Assembly (NCBI GenBank): GCA_902546795.1 | Contig: CACCLK010000009.1 | Span: 1-36,186 of the forward strand | Source: an uncultured Pelagibacteraceae bacterium | Lineage (GTDB): Bacteria; Pseudomonadota; Alphaproteobacteria; Pelagibacterales; Pelagibacteraceae | Reading direction: 5' to 3' | Length of the DNA stretch: 36,186 nt | Part shown: piece after piece, positions 17,634 to 27,858 of the stretch | How the letters are laid out: each line of letters begins with the position of its first letter | Numbering within the stretch: position 1 is the stretch's first letter | Translations under genes and position numbers: made by a program | The notes under the pieces: generated by a model | What the model was told of the DNA's origin: nothing | The model's input: only the letters and a program-made list of their open reading frames with translations | Databases searched by the model: none

Positions 17634-18570
17634 ATTCTTTTATTCTTTTTTTTATTTCCGCAGCAATTCTATTAACTTCATTTAATTGATTATAAGACCA
17701 TAATTCAATTTTGTCTTCTAAATCTCTTATAACATTTAATTTTTTAAATTCATTATAAAAATTTTCAAATCTTGTATTGTTACGTTTTGGCTTCATTTGA
17801 GCAACATATATAGGCTTGCCAGTCACGGCTGCCTCTGAAATCATGGAGGTAGAGTCACATGTTACAACAATATAGTCTGAAATTGAAAGTGCAGAAAGAT
17901 AAGCTTTTTTATCAACTTGTTTAAATACAACGTGGCTATGGCTAAATGCGTTAAATGCTTTTTTAATTATATCCTCAGGAGTTCTATAAGATGGTATCAC
18001 AATAATTTTGTATTTATCTGGAGTAAATAAAGTTTTAATTTTGTTGAAAATAATATTAATTTGATCATCTGAAAAGTCGTAATATTTGTTTGGACCGCCT
18101 AATATGAATGAGATAATTTTTTTGTTTTCCTTGTCAATTTTAATATATTTTTTATTTTTTTCTATCTCTTTTAAATTAAGATAATGAATTGCACCTACAG
18201 TCTTTATGACATTTTGCCCAATCAAGTTATCATGGTTCGGACAAATTATTAGATCGAACTTCGAACTATCAACTTTTGGATCTTGTATATGAATAGTAAA
18301 TATTTTTTCTTTATATTTTTGCTTAAGCGCAATCGATGGTTTGACACTTTTTCTGCCGCAAGAAATTACAATTTTCGAATCAAAAATGAATTCGTTGTCT
18401 AAAATACTTAAAGAAGCAGGTGTAAGAAAAGGTGGTATAAATTTCCAAAATTTTTTTAATTTAATGGTTTGATGCTTATAATTCAGATCTAGCGCGTTAG
18501 CCAAACCCTCAACCTGGCTTAGCATTCCGTGCATACCTTGCGTTAAAAGGAGTGCTTTTAATTTTGACAT
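17620..18570 (-). CDS. ELM1 family protein (DUF1022), GT-B-like
   Basis: A 316-residue protein of the family named after plant ELM1, a mitochondrial fission factor; bacterial members occur mainly in alphaproteobacteria and their function is unknown. Recognisable blocks are the N-terminal GMHGMLSQVEGLANAL, the middle FTIHIQDP and FDLIICPNHD, FILGGPN, and the C-terminal CDSTSMISEAAVTGKPIY, which resembles the nucleotide-sugar pocket of GT-B glycosyltransferases. Glycosyltransferase activity is an inference from fold resemblance. The ATG lies 24 bp from the divergent trxB start. Confidence 0.8.
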   Translation of the reverse strand: MSKLKALLLTQGMHGMLSQVEGLANALDLNYKHQTIKLKKFWKFIPPFLTPASLSILDNEFIFDSKIVISCGRKSVKPSIALKQKYKEKIFTIHIQDPKVDSSKFDLIICPNHDNLIGQNVIKTVGAIHYLNLKEIEKNKKYIKIDKENKKIISFILGGPNKYYDFSDDQINIIFNKIKTLFTPDKYKIIVIPSYRTPEDIIKKAFNAFSHSHVVFKQVDKKAYLSALSISDYIVVTCDSTSMISEAAVTGKPIYVAQMKPKRNNTRFENFYNEFKKLNVIRDLEDKIELWSYNQLNEVNRIAAEIKKRIKEYGIV

Positions 18571-18594
18571 TTGTTACTATATACCTTCATTAAA

Positions 18595-19542
18595 ATGAAT
18601 AATAAATCAAGTAAACATACAAAAGTGTTAATTCTTGGGTCAGGGCCTGCCGGATATACGGCGGCAATTTATGCTGCAAGAGCACTTTTAAAGCCTATTC
18701 TGGTTTTTGGCTCGGAACCAGGGGGTCAATTAACGACCACAACAGATGTGGAAAATTTTCCTGGTTTTTCGAAAGTTATACAAGGTCCATGGTTAATGGA
18801 AGAAATGAAAGGCCAAGCAAAGGCTGTTGGTACAGAGATGATACAGGATCACATAAAGAAAGTTGATTTGTCAATGAAGCCTTTCACTGCTCACGGTGAT
18901 AGTGGTCAGATATACACCGCTGACAGTATTATTATTTCGACTGGTGCGCAGGCAAGATGGTTGAATTTAGAGTCTGAGCAGAAATTTAGAGGTTTTGGTG
19001 TATCAGCTTGCGCTACTTGTGACGGATTTTTTTTTAAAGATAAAGAAGTTGCAGTTGTGGGCGGAGGAAATGCTGCAGTTGAAGAAGCAATGTTTCTTAC
19101 GAAATTTGCCTCAAAAGTAAAATTAATTCATAGACGTGACTCTTTACGAGCAGAAAAGATGTTACAGGAAAAGCTTAAAGCGAATAAAAAGATTGAGATA
19201 ATATGGGATAGTGTAGTTCATGAAGTAATGGGAACAAAAGACCCAAAAGGAGTTAATGGACTGAAAATAAAAAATGTTAAAGACAATAAAATTTCAGAGA
19301 TAAAGTTAGACGGACTTTTTGTTGCAATTGGACATGATCCTGCAACATCATTGTTTAAAGAGCAATTAAAGATGGATAAAGAGGGATATTTAATTACAAA
19401 GCCTGACTCAACGGAAACGAATATCCCTGGTGTTTTTGCAGCTGGAGATGTAAAAGACAAAGTTTTTAGGCAAGCTGTAACTGCTGCAGGTATGGGATGT
19501 ATGGCTGCGCTGGAGGCTGAAAAGCATCTATCACATAAATAA
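18595..19542 (+). CDS. trxB: Thioredoxin reductase TrxB
   Basis: FAD enzyme that reduces thioredoxin with NADPH. Present are the FAD-binding GSGPAGYTAAIYAARA near residue 15, the redox pair Cys139-Ala-Thr-Cys142, the NADPH-binding GGGNAAVEEA with HRRDSLRAE, and the C-terminal GVFAAGDVKDKVFRQAVTAAG. The ATG at 18595 gives the normal length (about 315 residues); an upstream in-frame TTG at 18571 would add 8 residues. The next gene starts one base after the stop. TTGACA occurs at 18564-18569, but I could not pair it with a properly spaced -10. Confidence 0.96.
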   Translation: MNNKSSKHTKVLILGSGPAGYTAAIYAARALLKPILVFGSEPGGQLTTTTDVENFPGFSKVIQGPWLMEEMKGQAKAVGTEMIQDHIKKVDLSMKPFTAHGDSGQIYTADSIIISTGAQARWLNLESEQKFRGFGVSACATCDGFFFKDKEVAVVGGGNAAVEEAMFLTKFASKVKLIHRRDSLRAEKMLQEKLKANKKIEIIWDSVVHEVMGTKDPKGVNGLKIKNVKDNKISEIKLDGLFVAIGHDPATSLFKEQLKMDKEGYLITKPDSTETNIPGVFAAGDVKDKVFRQAVTAAGMGCMAALEAEKHLSHK

Positions 19543-19543
19543 A

Positions 19544-20491
19544 GTGAAAAATAATTTACATGTGTTTTTAGGAGCGACAGTGGCTGATGCAGCAGCTAGA
19601 CCTTTGCACTGGGTATATGATCAAAAAAAGCTTTTAACTTATATTAAAGGAAAAAATGATTTCACATTTTTAAAAAAAAATAGAAGTCCATTTTATAACA
19701 TTAAAACAGGTAAAGTGTCGGGATATAACGATGTAGGCCAGGTTATGTTTAAAACATTAATAGAAGGCCATGACAATATAGAACAAAGATTTAAAAAAAA
19801 TATTTTAAAAAATTTTGGTCCAGGAAGCAAATATTGGAAAAACTTAAAATTAAGAAAAAAGTATAAAAAAGTCAGAAATTGGAGAAGCTTAATTCAGGGT
19901 CCTTGGATTCATCAAAATATTATTGAGTCAATAAAAAATATAAGATCAAATAAAAAAATTACTGGCGGAGCTAAAGTAAACGAGTCTGATGGTTATTGTG
20001 CTGCATTGCCATATTTTTTATACGGGCACTCCCACAAAGAAATTGAAAAAATAATTAAGACTGTCACAGTCTCAAAAATAAGCATTAAATATGCATTATC
20101 TAAATATCATATTCTAGACCTTGCATTAAAAGGAGTTAAAAATCCCATTAGTGAATTTGAAAAGAAGTTTAATAAAAGTTCTTATTTTAAAAGTGTGACA
20201 AAAGAAATTCGAAAAGTAAAAAAAATGAGAAGTAGTAGTCATTCAAAAGCAGTAAAAAAACTAGGAATGGCCTGTAGCTATCCAGGAACTTTTAACAGTT
20301 CGATCCACTCTATATTAAATTCAAAAAATTATAAGTCAGCAGTTATTAAAACTATAAAGGCTGGGGGTTGTAATTGTTCAAGGGTAAATTTCATTGGTGC
20401 ATATTTTGCGGCGCTAAAGGGATATAAATCTATTCCTAAGTCATGGATAAAGAAAACAGACGCAGCATATAGAATCTTAAGACAAAACTAA
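19544..20491 (+). CDS. ADP-ribosylglycohydrolase-like protein (J1-crystallin subgroup)
   Basis: A 315-residue protein of the ADP-ribosylglycohydrolase superfamily. The N-terminal GATVADAAARPLHWVYD and the C-terminal IGAYFAALKGYKSIPKSWI match the crystallin-J1-like branch. Classical members bind two Mg ions through Asp residues in a GGDxD/N motif near the C-terminus; here that motif reads GGCNCSR with Cys276 and Cys278, so one or both metal ligands are replaced. Hydrolase activity is therefore uncertain. Translation starts at GTG 19544 (or GTG 19562), one base after the trxB stop. The end shares 4 bp with the aspC stop on the other strand. Confidence 0.72.
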   Translation: MKNNLHVFLGATVADAAARPLHWVYDQKKLLTYIKGKNDFTFLKKNRSPFYNIKTGKVSGYNDVGQVMFKTLIEGHDNIEQRFKKNILKNFGPGSKYWKNLKLRKKYKKVRNWRSLIQGPWIHQNIIESIKNIRSNKKITGGAKVNESDGYCAALPYFLYGHSHKEIEKIIKTVTVSKISIKYALSKYHILDLALKGVKNPISEFEKKFNKSSYFKSVTKEIRKVKKMRSSSHSKAVKKLGMACSYPGTFNSSIHSILNSKNYKSAVIKTIKAGGCNCSRVNFIGAYFAALKGYKSIPKSWIKKTDAAYRILRQN

Positions 20492-21678
20492 TTATTTAGG
20501 CTTTCACAAAAATCTCTAATTCTTGCCATTGCTTTTTTTAAGTTTTCCATCGAGGTTGCATAAGATATTCTAAAATAACCGTTTAATCCAAAAGCTGATC
20601 CTTGAACGACCGCCACCATAGATTTTTCCAATAATTGTTGAACAAATTCTGTATCATTTTTAAGTTTGGTCTTTTTACTTAGCAAACCTTTACAACTAGG
20701 AAAAACATAAAATGCTCCATTCGGCATTAAGCAATTTACTCCTTTTATCTTATTTAAACTTTCTACAACAAAATCTCTTCTCTCTTTAAAAGCCTCGGCT
20801 CTTTCAGTTATAAAATCTTGTTCTCCATTTAATGCCTCTACTGCAGCTGCCTGGCTTATAGATGAAGGATTTGATGTAGACTGAGACTGTATCTTTCTAA
20901 TAGCAGTGATAATCTCTTTTGGTCCTGCAGCATAACCTATTCTCCATCCAGTCATTGCATAAGATTTGCTTACGCCATTCATCGTTAGAGTTCTCTCTTT
21001 AAGTTTTGGAATTTGAGCGATTGTATAAAAATTAAAATTATCGTATCTTATATGTTCGTAAATATCGTCACTTAAGATAAACACGTTTTTATTTTTAAGC
21101 AAAACTTCTCCTAATTCTTCAATTTCTTTTTTTGTGTATCCTGCTCCTGTAGGATTAGAAGGTGAATTTAAAATTAGCCACTTTGTTTTTTTCGATATAA
21201 CTTTTTTTAATTTTTTTGCTGAGATTTTGAAACCATCTTTTTCATCACATTTGACTATCTTCGGAGTTCCGCCTGCCAACATAACCATATCTGGATATGA
21301 GACCCAAAAAGGTGCAGGGATAATTACTTCATCCCCTTTATTTAAAGTTGCCATAAATGTATTATATAAAACTTGTTTGCCTCCTGTGCCCACAGTAATT
21401 TGATCGGTTGTATAGCTTAGATTATTCTCTCTTTGAAATTTTTCCACAATCGCTTTTTTTAAGGCAGGAGTTCCGTCCACTGCAGTATACTTTGTGTCTC
21501 CTTTTTTTATTGCCTCAATAGCAGCTGTTTTAATGTTATCAGGGGTATCAAAATCTGGTTCTCCAGCTCCTAAACCTATTACATCTTTACCAGCAGCCCG
21601 CATTTCTCTGGCTTTTGTGGTAACCGCTATAGTAGGCGACGGTTTTATACGTTTTAAATTGTTGGAAACTATGCTCAT
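20488..21678 (-). CDS. aspC: Aspartate/aromatic aminotransferase, class I fold
   Basis: PLP-dependent transaminase of the AspC/AatA type I-gamma group common in alphaproteobacteria, interconverting aspartate and oxaloacetate with glutamate/2-oxoglutarate. The N-terminal GLGAGEPDFDTP, the NSPSNPTGAGY loop and the PLP-binding Lys238 in GVSKSYAMTGWRIGY are clear; the C-terminal FRISYATS carries the carboxylate-binding arginine. The length of 396 residues is normal. Some family members also act on prephenate, which cannot be excluded. It diverges from uvrB across 41 bp. Confidence 0.92.
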   Translation of the reverse strand: MSIVSNNLKRIKPSPTIAVTTKAREMRAAGKDVIGLGAGEPDFDTPDNIKTAAIEAIKKGDTKYTAVDGTPALKKAIVEKFQRENNLSYTTDQITVGTGGKQVLYNTFMATLNKGDEVIIPAPFWVSYPDMVMLAGGTPKIVKCDEKDGFKISAKKLKKVISKKTKWLILNSPSNPTGAGYTKKEIEELGEVLLKNKNVFILSDDIYEHIRYDNFNFYTIAQIPKLKERTLTMNGVSKSYAMTGWRIGYAAGPKEIITAIRKIQSQSTSNPSSISQAAAVEALNGEQDFITERAEAFKERRDFVVESLNKIKGVNCLMPNGAFYVFPSCKGLLSKKTKLKNDTEFVQQLLEKSMVAVVQGSAFGLNGYFRISYATSMENLKKAMARIRDFCESLNN

Positions 21679-21691
21679 TGAAATTTATAAT
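21662..21691 (+). promoter_or_regulatory. Candidate uvrB promoter
   Basis: TTGGAA (21662-21667) and TATAAT (21686-21691) are spaced by 18 bp, giving a start near 21698 and a leader of about 20 nt. The -35 lies inside the 5' end of aspC on the other strand. No LexA-type box was seen. Confidence 0.45.
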
Positions 21692-21719
21692 ATCTTATTT
21701 AAATTATTAATAACATAAA

Positions 21720-23891
21720 ATGAGTAATTCGTATCAAGAAAAATTTAATGAACTAGAGAGTGGATCTACAGCTATCAAGAAAAAACTTGAGGGCGGTATA
21801 AAATTTAAAATTAAAAGTGATTTTCAACCCAGCGGTGATCAACCTGAAGCAATAAAAAAAATTATTAAAAATTTAAAAGGTGACAAGCAGGAACAAGTTT
21901 TATTAGGTGTCACTGGCTCAGGCAAAACTTTTACAATGGCTAAAGTAATTGAAAGCGTTAATAGACCCGCGCTTGTTTTGGCCCCAAATAAAACATTAGC
22001 TGCCCAACTTTATGGGGAAATGAAAAATTTTTTTCCTAATAATGCTGTTGAGTATTTTGTTTCTTATTATGATTATTATACACCTGAAGCTTATGTGCCA
22101 AGGTCTGATACTTATATAGAAAAAGAGGCCTCAATAAATGAACAAATAGATAGAATGAGACACTCTGCAACAAGATCTTTATTAGAACGAGATGATGTAA
22201 TAATTGTTGCAAGTGTGTCATGCATCTATGGACTTGGCTCTGTAGAAGCTTATTCTAAAATGACAATAACCTTAAAAAAAAATTACGAATATAATCGAGA
22301 TGATTTGATAAGAGCTTTTGTGAATTTACAGTACAAAAGAAACGATCAAAATTTTTTTAGAGGCACATTTAGAGTGAGAGGAGAAAATCTTGAAATTTTT
22401 CCTTCACATTTAGAGGATAGAGCATGGAGAATAAGTTTAAACTTTAACAAATTAGAAAAAATTGAGGAATTTGATCCTCTTACCGGTAACAAAACTAATG
22501 ATTACTCAGTTATAAAGATTTATGCAAATAGCCATTACATCACACCTAAACCTACAATTGATCAAGCGATCAAAGAAATAAAAAAAGAATTAGAGATTAC
22601 TTTGAAAGATCATCAGACAAAAAATAAACTTTTGGAAGCCCAAAGGCTTAGAGAGAGAACTAAATTTGATTTAGAAATGATAGAGGCAACAGGAACTTGT
22701 GCAGGTATTGAAAATTATTCAAGGTTTTTATCTGGTAGAAAACCGGGTGAACCTCCGCCAACCTTATTTGAATACTTTCCTGATAATACAATAATATTTG
22801 TTGATGAAAGTCACGTAACAGTACCTCAGCTGAACGGGATGTACAAAGGTGACCATACAAGAAAAAAAACATTAGCTGAGTACGGTTTTAGGTTGCCTTC
22901 ATGCATGGACAACAGACCTTTAAAATTTGAAGAGTGGGATTTGATGAGAACACAAACAGTATTTGTCTCTGCAACACCTGGACCTTGGGAGCTTAAACAA
23001 ACTAAAAATGAATTTATTGATCAAATTATAAGACCTACTGGATTGATTGATCCACCTGTGGAGATAAGACAGGCAAAAACTCAAGTTGATGATCTCATGC
23101 ACGAGGCCAGAGATATTGTTAAAAAGGGTTACAGAGTTTTAGCGACTACCTTAACAAAAAAAATGGCAGAGGATTTAACTGAATATCTTCATGAGAACGG
23201 ACTTAAGGTAAGATATATGCATTCCGATATAGATACACTTGAAAGAATAGAAATAATAAGAGATTTAAGAATGGGAGTTTTTGACATTTTGGTAGGAATA
23301 AATTTATTAAGAGAGGGACTTGATATTCCTGAATGTGCGTTAGTCGCAATTTTAGATGCAGATAAAGAGGGTTTTCTTAGATCTGAAACCTCACTAATTC
23401 AAACTATAGGTAGAGCTGCAAGAAATGTCGATGGTAAAGTTATTCTATATGCAGACAAAAAAACTAAAAGTATAGATAAAGCGATTAAAGAAACAGATAG
23501 AAGAAGGAATAAACAAGTTGAATACAATAAGAAAAATAAAATAACCGCTGAGTCTATTAAAAAAGAAATAAACGATATTTTAGAGTCAGTATATGAAAAA
23601 GATTATGTTAAAATAAGTGAGGGCTCTAACGTTGGTGGAAACCTAAAAAAACATCTAAAAGCTTTAAATAGAAAAATGAAAGAGTCTGCCTCAAATCTAG
23701 AATTTGAAGAGGCCGCAAAAATAAGGGATGAAATAAGAAAATTGGAAGCCAGCGAGTTAGAAATATCAGTAAACCCGAGCGTTAATCAAACAAAATTAAA
23801 GGGGAAAATCTATCCTAAAGGAAGATCCACAATGGGTATGCCGGGTACTAAACCAAGAAAAGCGATAAAAAAATGGAAGCCAAAAAAATAA
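21720..23891 (+). CDS. uvrB: Excinuclease ABC subunit UvrB
   Basis: Damage-verification helicase of nucleotide excision repair. The Walker A motif GVTGSGKT (63-70) is followed by the beta-hairpin region [19 protein letters not shown], the DESH box VDESHVTV, helicase motifs including [12 protein letters not shown] and QTIGRAARN, and a C-terminal UVR domain ([17 protein letters not shown]) that contacts UvrC. The length of 723 residues is slightly above E. coli (673), with a basic C-terminal tail. The end overlaps the next gene by 19 bp. uvrC lies three genes downstream on the same strand. Confidence 0.97.
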   Translation: MSNSYQEKFNELESGSTAIKKKLEGGIKFKIKSDFQPSGDQPEAIKKIIKNLKGDKQEQVLLGVTGSGKTFTMAKVIESVNRPALVLAPNKTLAAQLYGEMKNFFPNNAVEYFVSYYDYYTPEAYVPRSDTYIEKEASINEQIDRMRHSATRSLLERDDVIIVASVSCIYGLGSVEAYSKMTITLKKNYEYNRDDLIRAFVNLQYKRNDQNFFRGTFRVRGENLEIFPSHLEDRAWRISLNFNKLEKIEEFDPLTGNKTNDYSVIKIYANSHYITPKPTIDQAIKEIKKELEITLKDHQTKNKLLEAQRLRERTKFDLEMIEATGTCAGIENYSRFLSGRKPGEPPPTLFEYFPDNTIIFVDESHVTVPQLNGMYKGDHTRKKTLAEYGFRLPSCMDNRPLKFEEWDLMRTQTVFVSATPGPWELKQTKNEFIDQIIRPTGLIDPPVEIRQAKTQVDDLMHEARDIVKKGYRVLATTLTKKMAEDLTEYLHENGLKVRYMHSDIDTLERIEIIRDLRMGVFDILVGINLLREGLDIPECALVAILDADKEGFLRSETSLIQTIGRAARNVDGKVILYADKKTKSIDKAIKETDRRRNKQVEYNKKNKITAESIKKEINDILESVYEKDYVKISEGSNVGGNLKKHLKALNRKMKESASNLEFEEAAKIRDEIRKLEASELEISVNPSVNQTKLKGKIYPKGRSTMGMPGTKPRKAIKKWKPKK

Positions 23892-24628
23892 TTATTACTG
23901 GAGCGGCTACGAGAATAGGTGCAGCGATTGCGAAAAGCCTTGCTGGATATGGCGTTAGTATATGCATTCATTACAATAGGTCAAAAACGCAAGCATTTAA
24001 AATTAAAAAAGATATAGAGCAATTGGGGGGTGATGCCTTTTTATTAAAGGCAGATTTGAATAATTTCGATCAAACAAAAAACTTAATTCCTCAAGCTTTT
24101 AAAAAAATGAAAGGTATTGATTGTTTAATAAACAACGCATCAGTTTTCGAAAATGATAATCTTGAAAATTTTTCACAAAGTAGTTTTAGTAAACATTTGA
24201 ATGTAAATTTAAAATCTCCAGCGATTTTGACACAACAATTTAAAAAAGTTTTAAAAAATTCACCTGGGACAGTAATAAATATTATAGACCAAAGAATAGA
24301 AAAACTCACACCCTATTTTTTTTCATATACTTTAAGTAAAAGTGCTTTAAGCACATTAACCACGACGTCTGCAATGAAATTAGCACCAAACATAAGAGTT
24401 AATGCAATTTCACCAGGGCCAACGTTAAAAAATAAGAGACAATCAGATAAACATTTTATTAAACAATGGAAATCAATTTTATTAAAAAAAAAGGTGTCAC
24501 TAGAAAATATTTGTGAAGGAGTAAAGTTTTTAATAAATAATGATAATATAACAGGTCAAGTTATAAACATTGATAGTGGACAAAGGCTAGGCTGGATAAC
24601 ACCGGATATAGTAAACATTAAAGAATGA
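23873..24628 (+). CDS. SDR oxidoreductase, FolM/pteridine reductase-like
   Basis: Short-chain dehydrogenase/reductase of 251 residues. The nucleotide-binding [12 protein letters not shown] near residue 10 has the Arg of NADPH-preferring pteridine reductases. NNAS follows at about 87-90, and the catalytic YxxxK is Tyr152-Lys156. The family SPGP loop and the end IDSGQRLGW are present. The sequence resembles FolM and PTR1, which reduce dihydromonapterin or dihydrofolate. The 4-bp ATGA overlap with folB strongly supports a pterin substrate; the exact reaction is inferred. Its start lies inside the end of uvrB (19-bp overlap). Confidence 0.8.
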   Translation: MEAKKIIITGAATRIGAAIAKSLAGYGVSICIHYNRSKTQAFKIKKDIEQLGGDAFLLKADLNNFDQTKNLIPQAFKKMKGIDCLINNASVFENDNLENFSQSSFSKHLNVNLKSPAILTQQFKKVLKNSPGTVINIIDQRIEKLTPYFFSYTLSKSALSTLTTTSAMKLAPNIRVNAISPGPTLKNKRQSDKHFIKQWKSILLKKKVSLENICEGVKFLINNDNITGQVINIDSGQRLGWITPDIVNIKE

Positions 24629-25020
24629 AATTAATAAAATTTAAAATTGATAACAAGTTTAAATATAAAAGAAAAATTATAATAAAGGACTTAATTTTAA
24701 AAATTTCGGTCGGTATACATAAATTTGAAAAAAAGAAAAAACAAAGAGTAAAATTTAGTATTGATATAACTTCTGACCCGAAAGTAAAAGCTAATGAAAA
24801 AAAATCTGCAACTATTATAAATTACGAAACAGTAATAAATAGAATAATTTTGATTACTAAAAATAAACATCACAATTTGTTAGAAGATTTAGCTGAAAAT
24901 ATATTTGATGAAATATTTAAGATGGAAATTGCCAAAAAAATTAAACTAAAAATAGAAAAGATTGATATAATTAAAAATACTTCATCTGTTGGTGTTGAAA
25001 TTGAAAAATCAAAAATTTAA
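24625..25020 (+). CDS. folB: Dihydroneopterin aldolase FolB-like
   Basis: Converts 7,8-dihydroneopterin to 6-hydroxymethyl-dihydropterin in folate synthesis. At 131 residues it has an N-terminal extension of about 20 residues and then the FolB pattern: SVGIHKFEKKKKQRVKF with the catalytic-region Glu, the INYETV block with its Tyr, NLLEDLAENI, and KIEKIDIIKNTSSVGVEIE with the active-site Lys. The sequence is unusually lysine-rich and AT-driven, so similarity is modest. Coupled to the FolM-like gene by ATGA. Confidence 0.83.
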   Translation: MKLIKFKIDNKFKYKRKIIIKDLILKISVGIHKFEKKKKQRVKFSIDITSDPKVKANEKKSATIINYETVINRIILITKNKHHNLLEDLAENIFDEIFKMEIAKKIKLKIEKIDIIKNTSSVGVEIEKSKI

Positions 25021-25036
25021 TAATAAAACTTAAGAC

Positions 25037-26023
25037 ATGAGAAAAATATTTAAGATTTTTTTTATAAATATAGTAATTGTATTTCTTATTTTATTTACTT
25101 TGGAATTTTTGGCAAGATTGTTTGGCCTAGCTGGTTTGATGGGTATAACAGTTGACTTAATTCATGACGAAAAAAAAAGAATTCATTATATAAAACCTAA
25201 TAGTAGTGGAAAAGTTTTTGGGTCTAATGTTTTTTTTGATAAATTTGGTTATCGCGTCCCCAGTTCAAATTATATTTACAAAAAAAAAGATAAAATTATT
25301 TTAATTGGTGATAGTGTAGCGTTTGGAAATGGTGTTATTGAAGAAGAAACTTTTGCAGGTATATTAAGGAAGTCTAATAATAACTTTGAAGTTTTTAATA
25401 CTTCAGTATTTGGGTACCAGGTAAGACATTTTAATTTAAGAAAGGATGAACTGGACAGGTTTAAGCCAATAAAAAAAATATTTTACTTTGTTACTCTGAA
25501 TGATGTTTTCGATAGCTCAAATATAGCTGTTAAAAATAAAAACGAAGGTAATTACGAAAATACGAATTTTAAAAAAATTATAAATTTAGATTATTTGAGA
25601 AATCTAAATATTTATTTTAGGGATAAATCTTATTTTTGGATGTTTTTAAAAGGTAAAATAATAGATCCTCAAAAAGTTTGGTTCAAAAATGTCTTAAATT
25701 ATTACCAACAAAATGATCCTAAAGAGTTATCAGTGTTTTTTGAAAATTTATTAGCCAAGTCAATTGATTTAAAAGCAGAATTGACAGTTTTTATTTTACC
25801 CTATGAATATCAAACAAGAAAATGTGGGGAAGAAGTTTTGTTACCTCAAAAAAAAATAACAAATATATTAAATGGTTTAAAAATTGAAAATTATGATTTA
25901 ACTAGTGTATTTTGCGATCAAAACGAACCGAAAGAGCTTTTTTATAAATTTGATCCAATGCACCTATCAGAGAATGGACACAAAATAGTTTATAAAGAGA
26001 TAAAAAAAAGAAAATTGAAATGA
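25037..26023 (+). CDS. SGNH/GDSL hydrolase-like membrane-anchored protein
   Basis: A 328-residue protein with an N-terminal membrane segment (about 5-25), then an SGNH-hydrolase domain. The nucleophile motif is [11 protein letters not shown] with Ser93; an asparagine in the VTLND block could be the oxyanion residue; the catalytic dyad [10 protein letters not shown] gives Asp306 and His309. Such proteins often add or remove acyl groups on surface glycans or lipids, but nothing here fixes the substrate. It lies 16 bp after folB, and its stop overlaps the uvrC start (ATGA), so it is carried in the repair/folate transcript. Confidence 0.75.
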   Translation: MRKIFKIFFINIVIVFLILFTLEFLARLFGLAGLMGITVDLIHDEKKRIHYIKPNSSGKVFGSNVFFDKFGYRVPSSNYIYKKKDKIILIGDSVAFGNGVIEEETFAGILRKSNNNFEVFNTSVFGYQVRHFNLRKDELDRFKPIKKIFYFVTLNDVFDSSNIAVKNKNEGNYENTNFKKIINLDYLRNLNIYFRDKSYFWMFLKGKIIDPQKVWFKNVLNYYQQNDPKELSVFFENLLAKSIDLKAELTVFILPYEYQTRKCGEEVLLPQKKITNILNGLKIENYDLTSVFCDQNEPKELFYKFDPMHLSENGHKIVYKEIKKRKLK

Positions 26024-27855
26024 AAAGTATTGATATAGGAAAGAAAATTATAAAGGAGAAAATTCCTTTATTGCCAAAAAATCCAGGTGTTTACAAAATG
26101 ATCGGAGAAAAAGGGGAAATTCTTTACATAGGTAAAGCAAAAATTATTCCTAATAGACTTAAAAGTTACGTCACGGACTCAAATCTTGCAATAAGAACTG
26201 AAAGAATGCTTTCGCTTACAAAAAATCTTGAAATAACTACAACCAGCAACGAAAGCGAAGCTTTATTACTAGAGGCAAATTTGATCAAAAAACATAAACC
26301 TAGATACAATATTTTATTAAGAGATGATAAATCATTTCCGTACATTTACATCGGACATAAAGACAAGTGGGCACAATTAACAAAACTTAGAGGAAAAAAA
26401 AATAGAGATGGATATTATTTTGGCCCTTTTGCATCAATTGGTTCAGCTAATTGGACAATAAAAATACTACAAAAAATTTTCCATTTAAGAGTTTGTGACG
26501 ATACTGTTTTTAAAAATAGAGAGCGACCCTGTATCCTATATCAAATAAAAAGGTGCTCTGCTCCATGTGTGGGAAAAATTTCCGAGAGTAACTATAAAAA
26601 TTCAGTTGTAGATGCAATTGATTTTATTTCTGGTAAATCAAGAAGGATACAAAAAAACTTATCTAATGAAATGGAGAAAGCTAGTAAAAATCAAGATTAC
26701 GAAAAAGCTGCTGTGGCAAGAGATAGGATTAAAGCATTAACTCAAATTCAAACTTCTCAAAAAATTAATCAAACAAACTTGAATGAGGCAGATGTTGTAA
26801 GTATATATAAAGAGTCGGGTAAAACATGTATTCAAGTATTTTTTTTTCGATCAAAACAAAATTGGGGCAATCAGGCTTTTTATCCCAGACACGATAGTGA
26901 TGATGATAAAAAAGATATTTTATCATCCTTTTTACCTCAATTTTACGAAAATAAGACGATTCCGGAATTAATAATTTTAAACTCAGATATAAAAGATAAG
27001 ACACTTCTTGAAAAAACTTTTTCATCTAAAGAAAACAAAAAAATTTTTATAAAAAAAGCTAGCTCAAAAGATGAGGTCAATATATCTAAGCTAGCTGAAA
27101 ATAATGCAAAGCAAGCTCTTACTCAAAAACTCTATCAAACCGATAACAACAATAATTTATTAGAAAATCTATCTAAAAAGTTTGGTTTAAATAATAATAT
27201 TAATTTAATTGAAGTATATGATAACAGCCATACACAAGGAAACGACTCGGTTGGCTCTTTAATTTGTTTTAGCAATGAGGGTTTTGTAAAACGTAGATAT
27301 AGAAAATTTAATATTAAAAATGAAAAAATTAAAAATGATGATTACGGAATGATGAAGGAAGTTTTATTTAGAAGATTTTCAAAAGCAATTAAAGAAAAAT
27401 CTGGATCTTTATCATTACCGGAACTAGTAATCATTGACGGCGGAAAGGGTCAATATTCTGTGAGTCGAGAAACTTTAAATGAACTAGGTTTGCATGATTT
27501 ACCGATACTAGCAGTAGCAAAAGGGAAAAATAGAAATGCTGGTGAGGAAAAAATTTATCATAAAACTAAAGAATACAAATTGGAAAAAAATGACCCTCTT
27601 TTATTTTTTATTCAAAGATTAAGGGATGAGGCTCATAGATTTGCTATAAGCACTCATAGATTAAAAAGAAAGAAAAATTTAAGCAGGTCCTTGCTTGATC
27701 AAATTAATGGGATTGGAAAACAAAGAAAGAGAGCACTATTAAATCATTTTGGGTCTGCAAGAGCTGTCGAGTCCGCAAGTTTAGATGATCTAAAATCTGT
27801 AGAAGGAATAGAGGACAATATAGCAAAAAAAATATATGATTATTTTCACGAGTAA
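26020..27855 (+). CDS. uvrC: Excinuclease ABC subunit UvrC
   Basis: Dual-incision nuclease of nucleotide excision repair. The N-terminal GIY-YIG domain ([16 protein letters not shown]) makes the 3' cut. A Cys cluster ([15 protein letters not shown]) and a UVR domain follow ([14 protein letters not shown]). The C-terminal RNase H-like endonuclease shows [10 protein letters not shown] and VIDGGKGQ with HRFAISTHR, and tandem helix-hairpin-helix motifs close the protein. The length of 611 residues is normal. It is linked to uvrB on the same strand through three unrelated genes. Confidence 0.97.
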   Translation: MKSIDIGKKIIKEKIPLLPKNPGVYKMIGEKGEILYIGKAKIIPNRLKSYVTDSNLAIRTERMLSLTKNLEITTTSNESEALLLEANLIKKHKPRYNILLRDDKSFPYIYIGHKDKWAQLTKLRGKKNRDGYYFGPFASIGSANWTIKILQKIFHLRVCDDTVFKNRERPCILYQIKRCSAPCVGKISESNYKNSVVDAIDFISGKSRRIQKNLSNEMEKASKNQDYEKAAVARDRIKALTQIQTSQKINQTNLNEADVVSIYKESGKTCIQVFFFRSKQNWGNQAFYPRHDSDDDKKDILSSFLPQFYENKTIPELIILNSDIKDKTLLEKTFSSKENKKIFIKKASSKDEVNISKLAENNAKQALTQKLYQTDNNNNLLENLSKKFGLNNNINLIEVYDNSHTQGNDSVGSLICFSNEGFVKRRYRKFNIKNEKIKNDDYGMMKEVLFRRFSKAIKEKSGSLSLPELVIIDGGKGQYSVSRETLNELGLHDLPILAVAKGKNRNAGEEKIYHKTKEYKLEKNDPLLFFIQRLRDEAHRFAISTHRLKRKKNLSRSLLDQINGIGKQRKRALLNHFGSARAVESASLDDLKSVEGIEDNIAKKIYDYFHE

Positions 27856-27858
27856 AAT

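Noticed and set aside
18564-18590. TTGACA followed by TATATA between ELM1 and trxB starts
   Set aside because: The two hexamers are only about 8-10 bp apart, too close to form one sigma-70 promoter.
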